Position numbers and translations under genes: made by a program. The notes under the pieces were generated by a model. That model saw nothing but the letters and a program-made list of their open reading frames with translations, ran no database searches and had not been told where the DNA came from. Below are positions 22,411-33,650 of a DNA stretch of 64,000 nucleotides, piece by piece. Source of the stretch: Tolypeutes matacus (taxonomy: Eukaryota; Chordata; Mammalia; Cingulata; Chlamyphoridae); assembly GCA_026826555.1 (NCBI GenBank), contig JAKSZT010004976.1, positions 8,903,658-8,967,657 on the forward strand, given 5' to 3'. How positions within the stretch are numbered: the stretch's first letter is position 1; each line of letters starts with the position of its first letter.

Positions 22411-22765
22411 AAGGAAGCAGATGTGGTTCAAGCTATTGGACTCTACCACATGGGAGGTCCCTGGAGAAGATGGGAAGGACAGCAAGCCGGCGTGACAAGC
22501 TGATGCAACAAGATGATGCAATAAAGGAGACAAAGAGGAAAGACACTGAAAGACAACAAAAGTGGGGAGCTGAGGTGGCTCGGGTGATTGAGAGCCTCTC
22601 TCCTACGTGGGAGGTCCCAGGTTTGGCTCCCAGAGTCTCCTAAAGAGAAGACGAGCAGACACAGAGAGCACACAGCAAATGGACACAGCAGGTGCGGACA
22701 ACGGCGGGGGTGGGGTGGGGGACAAATAAAATAAAAGAAACCGGAAAAAAAAAAAAAAAAAAAAA
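22411..22765 (+). repeat. DAS-type SINE (dimeric)
   Basis: 'gaagcagatgtggttcaagc' head, 'caagctgatgcaacaaga' middle, second unit with 'gaggtcccaggtttggctcc', then a 21-nt A-tail. Inserted in the same old L1 as the SINE 85 bases before it. Confidence 0.85.
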
Positions 22766-23912
22766 CAAACTCAGATAGCATTTCACACCCACTAGGATAA
22801 CTATTATTTTAAAAATGGAAAATAAGTAGTGGCAAGGATGTGGAGAAAAAGGAACCCTCGTACATTGTTGGTGGGAATGTAAAGTTGTGTATCAATGTGG
22901 CAAATTTGGTGGTTCCTCAAAAAGTTAAACACAGAATTACCATATGACCCAGAAATACCATTCATAAACATATACCTCAAAGAACTGAAAACAGACTCAG
23001 ATACTTGTACACCAGTATTCACAGTAGTATTATTCACAATAGCCAAAAAGTAGAAACTACCCAAGTATCCATCAACAGATGAATGAGGAAACAAAATGAA
23101 GGCTACACATACAATGGAATATTATTTGACCATAAAAATATGAAGTACCGATACATGCTACAACATGGACAAACCTTTCAAACATTCTGCTAAGCGAAAG
23201 AAGCCTGATATAAACTGCCACATACTATATGATTCCATTTATATGAAATGTTCAAAACAAGCAAAACCATAGAGACAGAAAGTAGATTAGTGATTACCAG
23301 GGGCTGAGCAGAGGGGGTAATGAGGAGTGACTACTTATAGGTATGGGGTTTCTTTGCAGAGTGATGAAAATGTTCTGGAATTTTTTTTCTGGTAAGGGAT
23401 GAACAACATTGTGAATATACTAAAAACCACTGAATTGCATACTTCAAAAGGATGAACTTCCTGGTATGTATATTATATATCATCTCAAAGCTGTTATTTA
23501 AAAAATGATGTAAGATATTCTGGGGGTAAAAAGATATTCAGATTTACTTACTATTAAGGTAAATGAGCTATTTGATCACTTCCTTCAATCCCATATCTTA
23601 TCCAACATTTTATGCATATAAATGAGTATCTCACTATAAATTAATGAAGTGGCAGATATAAAGCTAACTCAAAAGATACACAATCTTATCGCTTTCCTAC
23701 TTTTAAAAGCACTTAAAACCTTCTATTACTGTTTAAAAGCAGTATTTTTCCGAGCCCCACAACTTATCTGGTTAAGCAAATACGAATCTTTTTGTTTTTT
23801 AAACAGAGATGAATGTTTAAAGTAACAAAAATAAAGAGCTAGAAACAGACCCCAATTCCTTTCTAACTCCCTCTCCCTTGTTCATAATATTGATTTGCAA
23901 GTCACATTTACC

Positions 23913-24305
23913 TGCTATAGACTGAATCATATCCCCCATAAAGACAGGTTCAAGTCCTAATCCCTTACAGTGCACCCATCTGTAAACAGAACCTCTGAAG
24001 ATGTTATTAGTTAAGGTGAGGCCAAACTGAATCATGATGGGTCTTAATCCAATACGGCTGGGGTCCTTACAAGCAGAGGAACTCTGGATAGAGGTGGTGG
24101 CGGCAGGTGGCCATGTGACAGAGGCAGACTGAGGTATGGACTGTGGGTAAGCCCTCACCAGGATGCTACAGACCAAGAGAAAGCATGACCCTGCTGACAC
24201 CTTGCTTTTAGATTTCTAGCCTACAAAACTGACAGAAATAAACTCCTGTTGTTTAAGGTGACTAGTTTGTGGTTAATGTTATAGCAACCCTGGCAAACTA
24301 AGACA
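23913..24305 (+). mobile_element. MLT1-type LTR (ERVL-MaLR)
   Basis: Begins 'tgctatagactgaatcatat', holds 'gaacctctgaagatgttatt' and the poly(A) part 'cagaaataaactcctgttgt', ends 'gcaaactaagaca'. The order and the TG/CA ends fit an MLT1 LTR. Solo and old. Confidence 0.8.
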
Positions 24306-24807
24306 TGCCCCCAACAACCAATTGTTAAAAGCATCAAGAAGGTCAACATACAGTATTTCAATTACCTGTCAGTATTGAATCAAGTGTCACAAACAACACT
24401 CCAAGTTCTGAGTTGGAAATTAATCAAATTTATGTACCAGTAAATTGAAAACAGAAAGTAGATATGTACTCAATTATATTATATATGCAGCTAAGTCTCA
24501 GTCAGATCTATCCAGATCTTACAGGAACCTTAAAATCCTAAGGAGAACTTTGGTTTTTTTTCCCCCCCATCAGAAATTAGGTTCTGTGGAGGTTTCTGAT
24601 GAGGAGAATAAGAAATACTTCTGCTTAAGGAAATTAACATTGAAGATTGTGAAGAAGAAACTGAGAGACAAACTGGAAGCAGGAAACCAATTGTGAAAAA
24701 TTTACAAATATCCAGGAGAAAGCTCCAAATATAGCAGTGGCACTGAAAACAACCAACCGAAAAGTAGAAATCAATATAGCTGAGTGAAGCATGGAGTAGA
24801 ATTAAAG
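24306..24807. other. Unassigned intronic stretch
   Basis: AT-rich; no repeat or exon recognised. The 83-codon frame at 24445-24696 has no recognisable domain. Confidence 0.4.
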
Positions 24808-25387
24808 AAGACCAAGCTTTTGTACCTCACAGGACTTTGCAAAACGGTGAAAAGGCAGCCAACTCAATGGGAAAAAATATTTGGAAATCACTTATCTGAT
24901 TAAGGTTTAACATCCAGGATATATAAAGAGATGTTAAAAAAGAGAGGTTACACTCAACAATAAAAAGACAAATGACCCAATTAAAAAATGGGCAAAAAAC
25001 TTGAATAGACATTTCTCCAAAGAAGAAATACAAATGGCAAAAAAACACATGAAGAAATGCCCAACATCACTCATGATTAGGGAAATGCAAATCAAAACTA
25101 CAATGAGATATCATTTCACATCTATCAGAATGGCCACTATTAAAATGACAGAGAACTACAAGTGTTGGAGAGGATGTGGAGAGATAGGAACACTTCTTCC
25201 CTGTTGGTGGGAATGCAGAATGGTACAGCCACTATGGAGGACTGTTTGACAGTTCCTAAAGAAGTTGAATATAGACTTGCCACATGACCCGGCAATACCA
25301 CTACTGGGTATATACCCAGAAGAACTGAGAGCAGTGACACAAACAGACATCTGCACACCAATGTTCACAGCAACGTTTTCCTTTCTT

Positions 25388-25594
25388 TTTTTTTTTTTTT
25401 TTTAAAGATTTATTTATTTACTTTATCCATTTTAAACACCCCCTTCCCCATTTGCTGTTTTGTGTCCATTCACTGGGCAATTCTCTGTGTCTTGACTCTC
25501 CCCTGAGTCTCTCTCATGTTGCATCATCATCTTGCTGCATGGTTCCCGGGGCCTGGCAGCTCACCGGCACACACAGCCTGGCAGCCCATGCGCC

Positions 25595-25634
<40 letters not shown>

Positions 25635-25728
25635 TTTAATTTTACCGGGAGGTCCCAGGGATCGAACCCAGGTCCCTCCATATGGCAGACGGACGCCCAA
25701 CCATTTGAGCCACATCCGCCCCCCGCAA
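25388..25728 (-). repeat. DAS-type SINE, reverse, in L1
   Basis: T-run at the left, reversed head 'ttgagccacatccgcccccc' at the right and reversed box B 'gggatcgaacccaggtcc'. A (TA)n run of about 26 nt (25599-25625) has grown inside it. Flanked by near-identical 'gcaacgttt' / 'gcaacattt' L1 sequence, a target duplication. Confidence 0.87.
25599..25625 (+). repeat. (TA)n microsatellite
   Basis: Pure TA run inside the reverse SINE, grown from the A/T-rich linker between the head and the rest of the element. Confidence 0.9.
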
Positions 25729-26117
25729 CATTTTTCACCATTGCCAAAAGTTGGAAACAACCTAGGTGTCCATCAACAGACAAATGGATAAATAAACTGT
25801 GGTCTATTCACACGAAGGAATATTATACAGCTGTAAGAAGAAATGAAGTTGTAAAGCACATGGCAACATGGATGAACCTAGAGGACATTATGTTGAGCAA
25901 AGCAAGCCAGACACAAAAGGACAGATACTGTATGAATGTGTTACTGTGAACCAAATATATTGTGTAACATATTGTTTGATTCAAAAAAATTTTTATATGT
26001 ATCCAGTACAATTGAAAAAATGTTTACTCGTCTGTGTTTATTTTTTAGTTTTTAATTGTTTATATTTTCAATTATTAAATGTACAAAATAAAGTCAAAAG
26101 AAAAAAAAAAGACCAAG

Positions 26118-27053
26118 GATTCTTTAGATGGGTGACTAGAAAGACTGTGATGTTTGAAGAGAAGGCAGGGGAAGTACAGACTGACATATTAATTTTGAAG
26201 AATGTGCAGGACATTTAGGTAAAGAGGACCAGTCAGAAACTGGGAATATGGGCATGGATCTAACAGGAAAGTTGCACCTAGAAGATATTTGGGATTACAG
26301 CCAATGCCATGGGGGCAATACTAAGTGGCAACAGAGGAACCATCAAGGAGAAGAAGAAGGAAATTATCAAAAAGGTAAGAAGAGAGCACAAGAAAGAAGA
26401 AAATAACATTCTAGAAGCCAATGGAGAGTATTTTGAGGAAGAAGGTCTCAAATACCAAAAATTGCAGGATGAGAAGAATAACTGAAAATAGATCACTGAG
26501 GCTTAGCAAACTGGATCTCTGAGCATTTTAGTAGATTGGTGGAATGGATTGAGGATACACAGGGAATTGAGGAGGTGAAAACAGAAAACAGACTACTCTT
26601 TGTATAGTTACTGGCAAAGAGAAAAGGGAAGAATGTTAACTTCATGGTAGTTGTCTTATGACTGGGGAGACCTGATCATACCACAACTTTAAGAGCTTGA
26701 AGGAACAAGACAAAGAGACAAACATTAAAAAATAAAAATAAAAAAAATAAAGTGAATATTAGATACTATTATTATTTATATCTTACAGCTGGGGAAACTG
26801 AGGCATACAAAGGCTAAATAACTTGCCTAGGGGCAGAAAGAGAGGAACTGATAGTAAGAGCTGGGATTTGAACTTAAGACAATTTGGCTCTGAGTTTACT
26901 CTTAACCATTCATATAATTAAAGAGTCAGAAACTCTAGAGAGACTGTTGAGATCCAAGGTACAGATGGGGGAGTTAGTCTCAGAAACAGGTATACACTTT
27001 CCTCTAAAATAGGGAAGAGAGTGAAAGGAAGATACTGACAAAAATTGTGCTTG
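26118..27053. other. Intronic stretch with one MIR
   Basis: Apart from the MIR at 26765-26915 nothing is recognised in this 0.9 kb. Confidence 0.4.
26765..26915 (-). repeat. MIR SINE
   Basis: 'cagctggggaaactgaggca', 'aataacttgcctaggggcag' and 'gagctgggatttgaactt' follow the reversed MIR consensus in order. Confidence 0.8.
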
Positions 27054-27065
27054 AAAGGCTCTATT

Positions 27066-27475
27066 TATTGGGAAAGCAAATGTGGCTCAAGCGACTGAGC
27101 TCCCACCTACCACATGGGAGGTCCTCCCGGGTTCAGTTCCCGGTGCCTCCTGGAGAAGACGAGCAAGACAGCGAGCTGGTGTGATGGGCAGGCATGGCGA
27201 ACTGACACAACAAGGAGACACAAAGAGGAAAGACAATGAGACACACAACAAAGCAGGGAGCTGAGGTGGCTCAAGCGACTGAGTGCCTCTCTCCCACATG
27301 GGAGGTGTCCCAGGTTTCCTAAAGACAAGACAAGCAGGCACAGAGGACAGACCAAATGGACAGAGAGAGACAGTAAGCGCGAACAACAAGGGGGTGGGGG
27401 GGATAAATAAAATAAATCTTAAAAAAAAAGAGAGGCTTGATGCCTGGAGGCCTTTTTTAAAAATAAAATTTTTTT
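27066..27475 (+). repeat. DAS-type SINE with extra 3' sequence
   Basis: Dimeric SINE with its own A-run near 27420-27429, followed by about 35 bases of non-SINE sequence and a second T/A-rich end. The duplication 'aaaggctctatt' (27054-27065 and 27476-27487) encloses both, so the extra sequence was inserted with the SINE. Confidence 0.75.
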
Positions 27476-27487
27476 AAAGGCTCTATT

Positions 27488-28130
27488 GTTCTCTCTCAAG
27501 TATAAACAAGGAGGAGTAAGGGCGGGGGTCTGAGGACATACTAAGATTTAGAACAGCTATTATGAGGAGGTCCAAAGGGAATCACCTAAGGACAAGCAAG
27601 AGACTCTGAGGACCTCTAAAGGTCTCTGAGTTGAGGGGGGGTGGGGGTGGGGTGGAACATTTGGCACAGAATGCAATAATCCTCTAACAGCCCTGGAGTA
27701 GAAGTGGAGAAAGTGGGTGCTGGTGGCAATGCAAGTGGAGAGGAAAGAAAATGCATTCCCCCTGGAGATTCCAGCCAAGCCCGGGATTTCAATCATCTAA
27801 TCCAAATGACTGTGAGAGCCTTGTTCAGACTTCTGCTTTCCTGAGCTCCCAGCCTTTACATACAATGTCCTGGCAAGTATCTCCAGATGGAGGTCTCAAA
27901 GGCATTATCTAATGCTCAAAATGTCCGAAATCAAACACAATCTGATCCCCTTCTTAGTGGATTTTCTTCTCTAAGTACATAGCACTATCCTTCTAGTTAC
28001 ATAAGTCACAAACCTCAGAGACATTCTCAACAAATCATTCTCCTTAAGTCAATTCCATTTTTTGATTTTCACATTCATTTCCTCCCATCTCTGCTATAAC
28101 CCTCCCAGCCCAGCTACCCCTACCTCTTAT
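27488..28130. other. Unassigned intronic stretch
   Basis: No repeat or exon recognised; a G-rich run lies near 27634-27652. Confidence 0.4.
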
Positions 28131-28134
28131 CTAA

Positions 28135-28513
28135 GCTGTTAAAATAAATTTCCAAGAAGTGGTGGTAATGGTGGGAAATTTTGTAAATCAGAGTATGTGT
28201 CCACACTGTTCCCTCTTCCTGGACACACAAGAATATATTCCCCACCTTCCTTGCAAGTTCAGATGGGGACATGTAACTGAGTTCTCTTCCTTGAGATGTG
28301 GGCACAAGTGATATAAACCACTTCCAGCCTGGTCATTTAAAAGTGATCTTAAGTTCTGCCTTCCTCTGCCAAGATGACCCTTGGCAGACACATTACAAGA
28401 TGGAAGAGGGCGGCTCAACCCTACTGGCTTTTGCATGATAGAAATAAATCTTTACTGTGTTAAACCACTGAAATTTGGTGGTTATTTTGTTACCACAGTT
28501 GTTCTAATACAAC
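28135..28513 (+). mobile_element. LTR-like remnant (ERVL-MaLR type)
   Basis: The right end 'gaaataaatctttactgtgt', 'taaaccactgaaatttggtg' and 'gttctaatacaaca' is the typical end of a MaLR-class LTR with a poly(A) signal. The left limit is uncertain. Confidence 0.5.
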
Positions 28514-29744
28514 AGACTTCCTATGCCCACTGCTGATCTTCTCTACCCTCCAACTCACTCTCTACCTTGCACCCAGAAAGATGTGAAACATGAATCCAAT
28601 CACCATGTTTATAACACTTCAATGAAAAGAGGACTGGAAAGATGGTGGAGTAAGAAGCTGCAGGAATCGGCTCCTCCAACAAAACAACTATTGAACTGGC
28701 AGCAACTATCTGAATCAACTCTTTTAGAATTCTGGAGCCTCAGAGAACAGAAAGAAGTGGACGAGGAGGTTGGTAAATTGTGGTAAATATGGGTGCATTT
28801 CTATGTAATGGCTCTCACCCATCACCCCTCAACCCTGGGAAAGTCATTAGCAGACACTGCAGCCCAGGTTGTTGGTGCAGCTTGCTGGTGCCAGGGTGAA
28901 CTACAAGGACCTAGTCCTCCAAAAACTGGGAGTTGGATGTTGAGGGATGGTCTAATTGCTGATCACTGTATTTGAAGAGGTACTTTAGATCCCTGGAGTG
29001 CAGGCACACAATTACACAACACATACACAAAACAAAGTATGACCCACTGACAGGAAAAAAAGAATCTGACCCTGAAGAAGCTCATACATTAGAATTATCA
29101 AAGAATCAACTGTCTTAAATATGGTCACTGAGCTAAAGGAATCCACAAAGAACTAAAGGAAATTAGGAAAACCTTGTCTGAACAAAACAGAGAAACTATA
29201 TATAAAAAAAGGAATCCAAAGAAATTCTAAGGAGAAAGATACTGGTCACTCCCAATTCTTTCCCAGGCACTGTAGACCTGGTCCCATTACTGGCTCCCTG
29301 CCACAATTTTAACTACTTAAACAGTGCAATATTAAAGTTTCACAAAAAATTAAACTAAAAATCAAAGAAGAGTTGTGAAATAAATCACTAGGCAAGGAAG
29401 AGAAACTGATCAAAAGAACAAAATCATCAACATAAGCAGATGTTTAGATATCAACAAAAGATAACAACGCACACTAAGAAACAGGAAGATAATGGCCCAC
29501 TCAAAGGAACAAGCCAAAGAATCAAGATGAGACTCAGGATTTAAGACAACTAATAAATAATATTCAAACAAACCTCCTTAATCAATTTAAGGAGATGAAG
29601 GGAAACATGGCTAAAGAGATAAAGGATATTAAGGTGACACTGTGTGAGCATAAAGAACAATTTGAAAGCCTGCCAAAAAAAAAAAAAAAAACAGAGCTTA
29701 TAGTAATGAAAGACACAATGGATGAGATTAAAAATATATTAGAG

Positions 29745-30177
29745 GGAAGTGGATGTGGCTCAAGAGGTTGGGCATCCATCTACCATATGGGAGGACCCAG
29801 GTTCAAACCCTGGGACCTCCTGGTAAAAAGGTGAGCAGGCGAGCCGGGCCCACATGGTTGCGCAATGAGTCATGCAGCAAGATGACCACACAACAAAAAA
29901 GACAGACACGGGGAGAGTCGAGGCGAGAGTCGAGGCGAGAGTCGAGGCGAGAGTCGAGGCGAGACGCACCAGAAACCAGGAACTAGGTGGTGCAAGTCAC
30001 AGGGTGCCTCTCTCCCACATCGGAGGTCCCTAGGATCGAATCCAGGTGAAGCCTGGAGAATAAAAATAAGAAGAGAAGGCAAGAAACAGACACAGAAGAT
30101 CACCCAGCAAATGGACATAGCAAGGGGTGGGGTGGGGTTGGGGGGCCCTCACAGAACTGTACACCAAAAAAGAAAAT
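29745..30177 (+). repeat. DAS-type SINE with a 12-bp tandem array
   Basis: Head 'ggaagtggatgtggctcaag', box B 'ggttcaaaccctggg', a second unit with 'ggatcgaatccaggtgaagc'. Flanking 14-bp duplications 'aaaatatattagag' and 'aaaatacattagag' (one mismatch). The linker holds four copies of a 12-bp unit at 29913-29960. Confidence 0.85.
29913..29960 (+). repeat. 12-bp tandem repeat in SINE
   Basis: Four perfect copies of GAGAGTCGAGGC followed by a partial 'gagacg'. It is CpG-bearing and in frame as RRES/RRES-like in one reading, but not coding. Confidence 0.95.
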
Positions 30178-30839
30178 AAAATACATTAGAGGTATATAAC
30201 AGCAGATTAGAAATGTTAGAAAAATAAGTAATTCAAAAAAAGGCATTTAAAATTGAAAAAAATAGAAGAGACTGAGAAAAGAACGCAAAAAATGGAACAG
30301 GGTCTCAACGTACCCCCAAACAGAATAAATCCTAATAGATCTACTCCAAGATATCTACTATTCAGACTGTCAAAGGCCAAAGACAAAAATTTTTGAGAGC
30401 AGTGAGAGAAAAGCAATTTATTACTTACAAGGGAGCCTTAATAAGGTTAAGTGACTGTGTCTCTTCAGAACCACAGAGGCGAGAAGGCAGTAGTATGGTA
30501 TTATATTAAGGTAATGAAAGAGAAAAACTGCCAGCCAAAAATTCTTCATCTGGCAAAACTATCCTTCAGAAATGAAGGTGAGTTTAAATTCTTTACAGAC
30601 AAACAGAAACTGAGAGAGTATGTTACCAAGAGACCTAATCTACAAGAGATATTAAAGAGTGTGTTACAGACTGGTAGAAAAAGCCAAGGGACAGAGCCCT
30701 GGAGAAAAGAGTAGAAATGAAGAACATAAGAAAAATTAAAAGGGTTAAAAGACAGACAATATAAAGATATGTCAAGGATGTAAAGCCAAGGTATAAAAGC
30801 GTGAGGAACAGAAAGGAAAAGGTATGAAGAAAAACTGAG

Positions 30840-31246
30840 CCTAAGGGAACTGTGGCACATCATCAAGCATACCAACATACACATCATCCCCAGGAATACA
30901 AGAGAGGAATAGGCAAAAAAAAAAAAGCATTTGAAAAAAATAATGGCATAATATTTCCCAATCCTGAGAATAAACCCACCCAGCATGCTCAACAAAGTCC
31001 AAGCAGGACAGACTTAAAGAGATCTACACCAAGACACATTATAGCGATACTGTCAAAATTAAAAGACAAAGAGAATTTTGAAAAGCAGCAAGAGAGAAGC
31101 AACTTGCCACATAGAAGGAGTCACAGTGGATTACCCATCAGAAATCATGGAAGCCAGAAGACAATGGGATGACATATTTAAAGTCCTTAAAGAAAAACTG
31201 TCAAACAAAAATTCTGTATCTGGCAAAATTATCCTTTAAAAATGAA
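30840..31246 (+). mobile_element. Old L1 ORF1 fragment (host of later insertions)
   Basis: A second ORF1 piece: 'accaagacacattatagcga', 'agcaagagagaagcaacttg', 'ctgtatctggcaaaattatc'. It resumes at 32543-32576 and again at 39204, so it is the oldest layer of the nest here. Confidence 0.7.
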
Positions 31247-32542
31247 TAGATCACAGTGGTGTTATTAACAATTGCCAAAAGACAGAAACAACCCAAGTGT
31301 CCATCAACCAATGAATGAATAAACAAAATGTGGTATATACATACAATGGAATACTATGCTACAGTAAGAAGGAATGAAATTGGGACTACTTGATAACATG
31401 GATGAATCTTGAAGACATTATGCTAAGTGAAGTAAGCCAGACACAAAAGGACAAATATTGCATGGTCTCATTAATGCGAAGTAAATGCAAAGAATAAATA
31501 CACGGAATTAAAACCTAGACTATACATTATTAGGAGATAAGAAGAGGGTTGAAAAGAACTACTGATGCTTAATGTATGTGGAAGTTTTAATTAACTTGAC
31601 TGCTAAAGTGTGGAAATGGATAGAGTTGATGGTAACACATTACAGTGAGTAGCAGCGGGTTTATAAATGGAATTGTGGCTGTAAAGGGTATTCTAGGAAT
31701 GTAAACATCAAATGAAAAGAAAGCTAGAAAATAATCTAGGGACTGAGTAACACAGTGAACCCAGAGGTGGATAAGAATTGTGGTTGATGGTACAGATGCA
31801 AGAGTGTCCTTCTGTGAAATAGAATGGATGTACATCACTATTATAGGGTGGTGAGAATGTAGAGAAGCAAAGGAAAAATACAATTGGTATTTTGTATTAG
31901 TGACCTATGGACTATGGTTAACAGCAATACTGTAATATTGTTGCATCAATGCCAAAGATGTACTGTGTTGATAATGGGGCAGGGGGATGGGTATGGAAAA
32001 AGTGTGCCAAATGTACGCTATGGATTATGGTTGGCGGTAATAGTCCGATGATACTATCTCATAATCTGTAACAAATATTCCACCTTGATGTGGTGTGTTG
32101 GTGAAGGGGTGTTGTACGGAAATTCTACACATGTGCATGATTGTTTTGTAAGTTCACAACCTCTGTAATAAAAATATATTAAAAAATAATAATAGGCTGG
32201 GTTGGGGGGAAAATACACTAAATGTAAGATATGGACTATAGTCAGTAATATTTTGGCGATGCTCTTGCATAGTTTGTAACTTATGTTTAACAACAATGCA
32301 AGGTGTTGGTGGATGAATGATGTATGGGACCCCTGTATGATGTAATGCATGTTTATTTTCTGAGTTTACAATTTTTACTATACACTTATTGTTTATGTAT
32401 GTTCATGTATAAATGATACTTCACTTAAAAAATGTATTTAAAAAATGAAGATAGAAATTCACATTTACTATATACCTATTATTTATGTATGCTCATGTAT
32501 GAATATATACTCCACTGAATTTTTTTAATGAAAAAAAAAAAA
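31247..32542 (+). mobile_element. 5'-truncated L1 3' end inserted in the old L1
   Basis: Begins inside the ORF2 end ('aacaattgccaaaagacaga', 'caatggaatactatgctaca'), continues through a long 3' UTR and closes with an A-run. The old L1 sequence 'aaaaatgaa' is present on both sides (31238-31246 and 32543-32551), a target duplication partly merged with the A-tail. Confidence 0.75.
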
Positions 32543-32560
32543 AAAAATGAAGGAGAAATT

Positions 32561-32576
32561 AAGACATTTACAGATG
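32561..32576 (+). repeat. Target-site duplication, left (full-length L1)
   Basis: 16-bp 'aagacatttacagatg', repeated exactly at 39188-39203. Confidence 0.95.
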
Positions 32577-33650
32577 GGGACTTCCGGGAAGATGGAAGAC
32601 TAGTAAGACATGGGAATCTCTTCTCCAGAAAAATAGCTAGAGGACAAAGGTGAAACAGCCCCGAAATAGATCTTCTAGGGTTTAGGACAGCAGGTGAAGG
32701 CTGCACACCACCCAGGGGAGAGAGGGACAGAAGAGGGAAATCACAATGACAGAACCCTGAGATGTAATTAGCAGCTTCTGCTGCTGCCAGCATCCTCCAC
32801 CACACTCTTCAGAATGCCACATTCTTCAGAATTCTCAGGCCTCTGGGTCTGCGAGTACAGACAAAGGGGGCTCCAGGGATCTACCACTCCCGGAAAGGGG
32901 AGAGAGAGGGACACAGCCTTAGGCTGACTCAGGTTCTGACCCGCACATTTGGCTGACCCTAGCAATTTCCCTCTCTTCTAGCCTGGACTAATTGTTGAGG
33001 ACTCCACAGGAGAGGGGAGAGAGAGCCTGGGGCTGACCCTGCTTTTGACTGCCAGGTTTGGTGTGCCCTGTCCCGACAGCCCTTCCAGGCCGGGTGGGGC
33101 TGCGCCATTGTTTGCCTTGGAGCCTGCAAGGGGCTAAAGATATACAAACCTCCCAATCTCCTCCTCTACTAACAGGGACTGATTGTTGAGGACTCAGAAG
33201 GGAGTGGAAATATTTCCTAGCTGGGAAAAGGGGGGCGCTACCAGAAGTCTGGAGAACTGTCTCAGAAAGTTTGAATCACAGGGATCCTAGCCCCCAGACA
33301 GGAAGCTCTATCACATTGATCTGGTCTGTGTCACAACAAATACTCTCTGACCAGGCATTGAATTGATAGCTGCCCACAAGCGCCATCTCCTGGCAGACCA
33401 AGGAAGTGCACATAAGAAAATTAATGACAGGCTTTTCATGGCCTCTATACCTTCCCTGCCCAAGGCCCTAGGAAACGACTCTACAACCAATTACTGGATC
33501 CAGTGCCCAGTTTTGAGCAACCAGCAGAACAATCCTAACAATCAAGGTTGAGCCAAAAATCAAAGAGCTGTGGTAACTCACAGCCTCCTGCCACTAAAAC
33601 CCCATAAAAGAGAAAGAGATAGAGCATCTAAGTCAAATACAAACTAACCA

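Larger units (their letters stand above)
21800..23520 (+). mobile_element. Old L1 3' part, split by two SINEs
   Basis: ORF2 C-terminal landmarks run in order: 'aacccacagaatgggagaaa', 'agacttttcttcaaa', 'catgaaaagatgctcaacat', 'gtggagaaaaaggaaccctc', 'tacaatggaatattatttga', then an L1MA/MB-like 3' UTR ending near 23515. Two SINEs interrupt it at about 21979 and 22411. Many stops; dead copy. Confidence 0.8.
24817..26108 (+). mobile_element. 5'-truncated L1 with target duplication
   Basis: Starts within the ORF2 C-terminus ('cttttgtacctcacaggact') and runs through the Cys-rich end, a 3' UTR and an A-tail. Flanked by a 9-bp duplication 'aagaccaag' (24808-24816 and 26109-26117). It closely matches the 3' end of the full-length L1 at 38250-39187, so it belongs to the same, fairly young subfamily. 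A reverse SINE interrupts it. Confidence 0.88.
28625..30830 (+). mobile_element. Old L1, 5' UTR and ORF1 remnant
   Basis: 'ggaaagatggtggagtaaga' is the usual L1 5' end. ORF1 signatures follow ('gaagggaaacatggctaaag', 'tcagaaccacagaggcgaga', 'cttcatctggcaaaactatc'). Frame broken throughout; split by a SINE at 29745. Confidence 0.7.

Noticed and set aside
22086..22781. Open frames up to 185 codons in 22-22.8 kb
   Set aside because: They lie within two DAS-type SINEs; the repeated text in each element explains them.
29753..30118. Arg/Ser/Glu repeat peptide (RRES units)
   Set aside because: It is the 12-bp tandem array of a SINE read in frame, not a protein.
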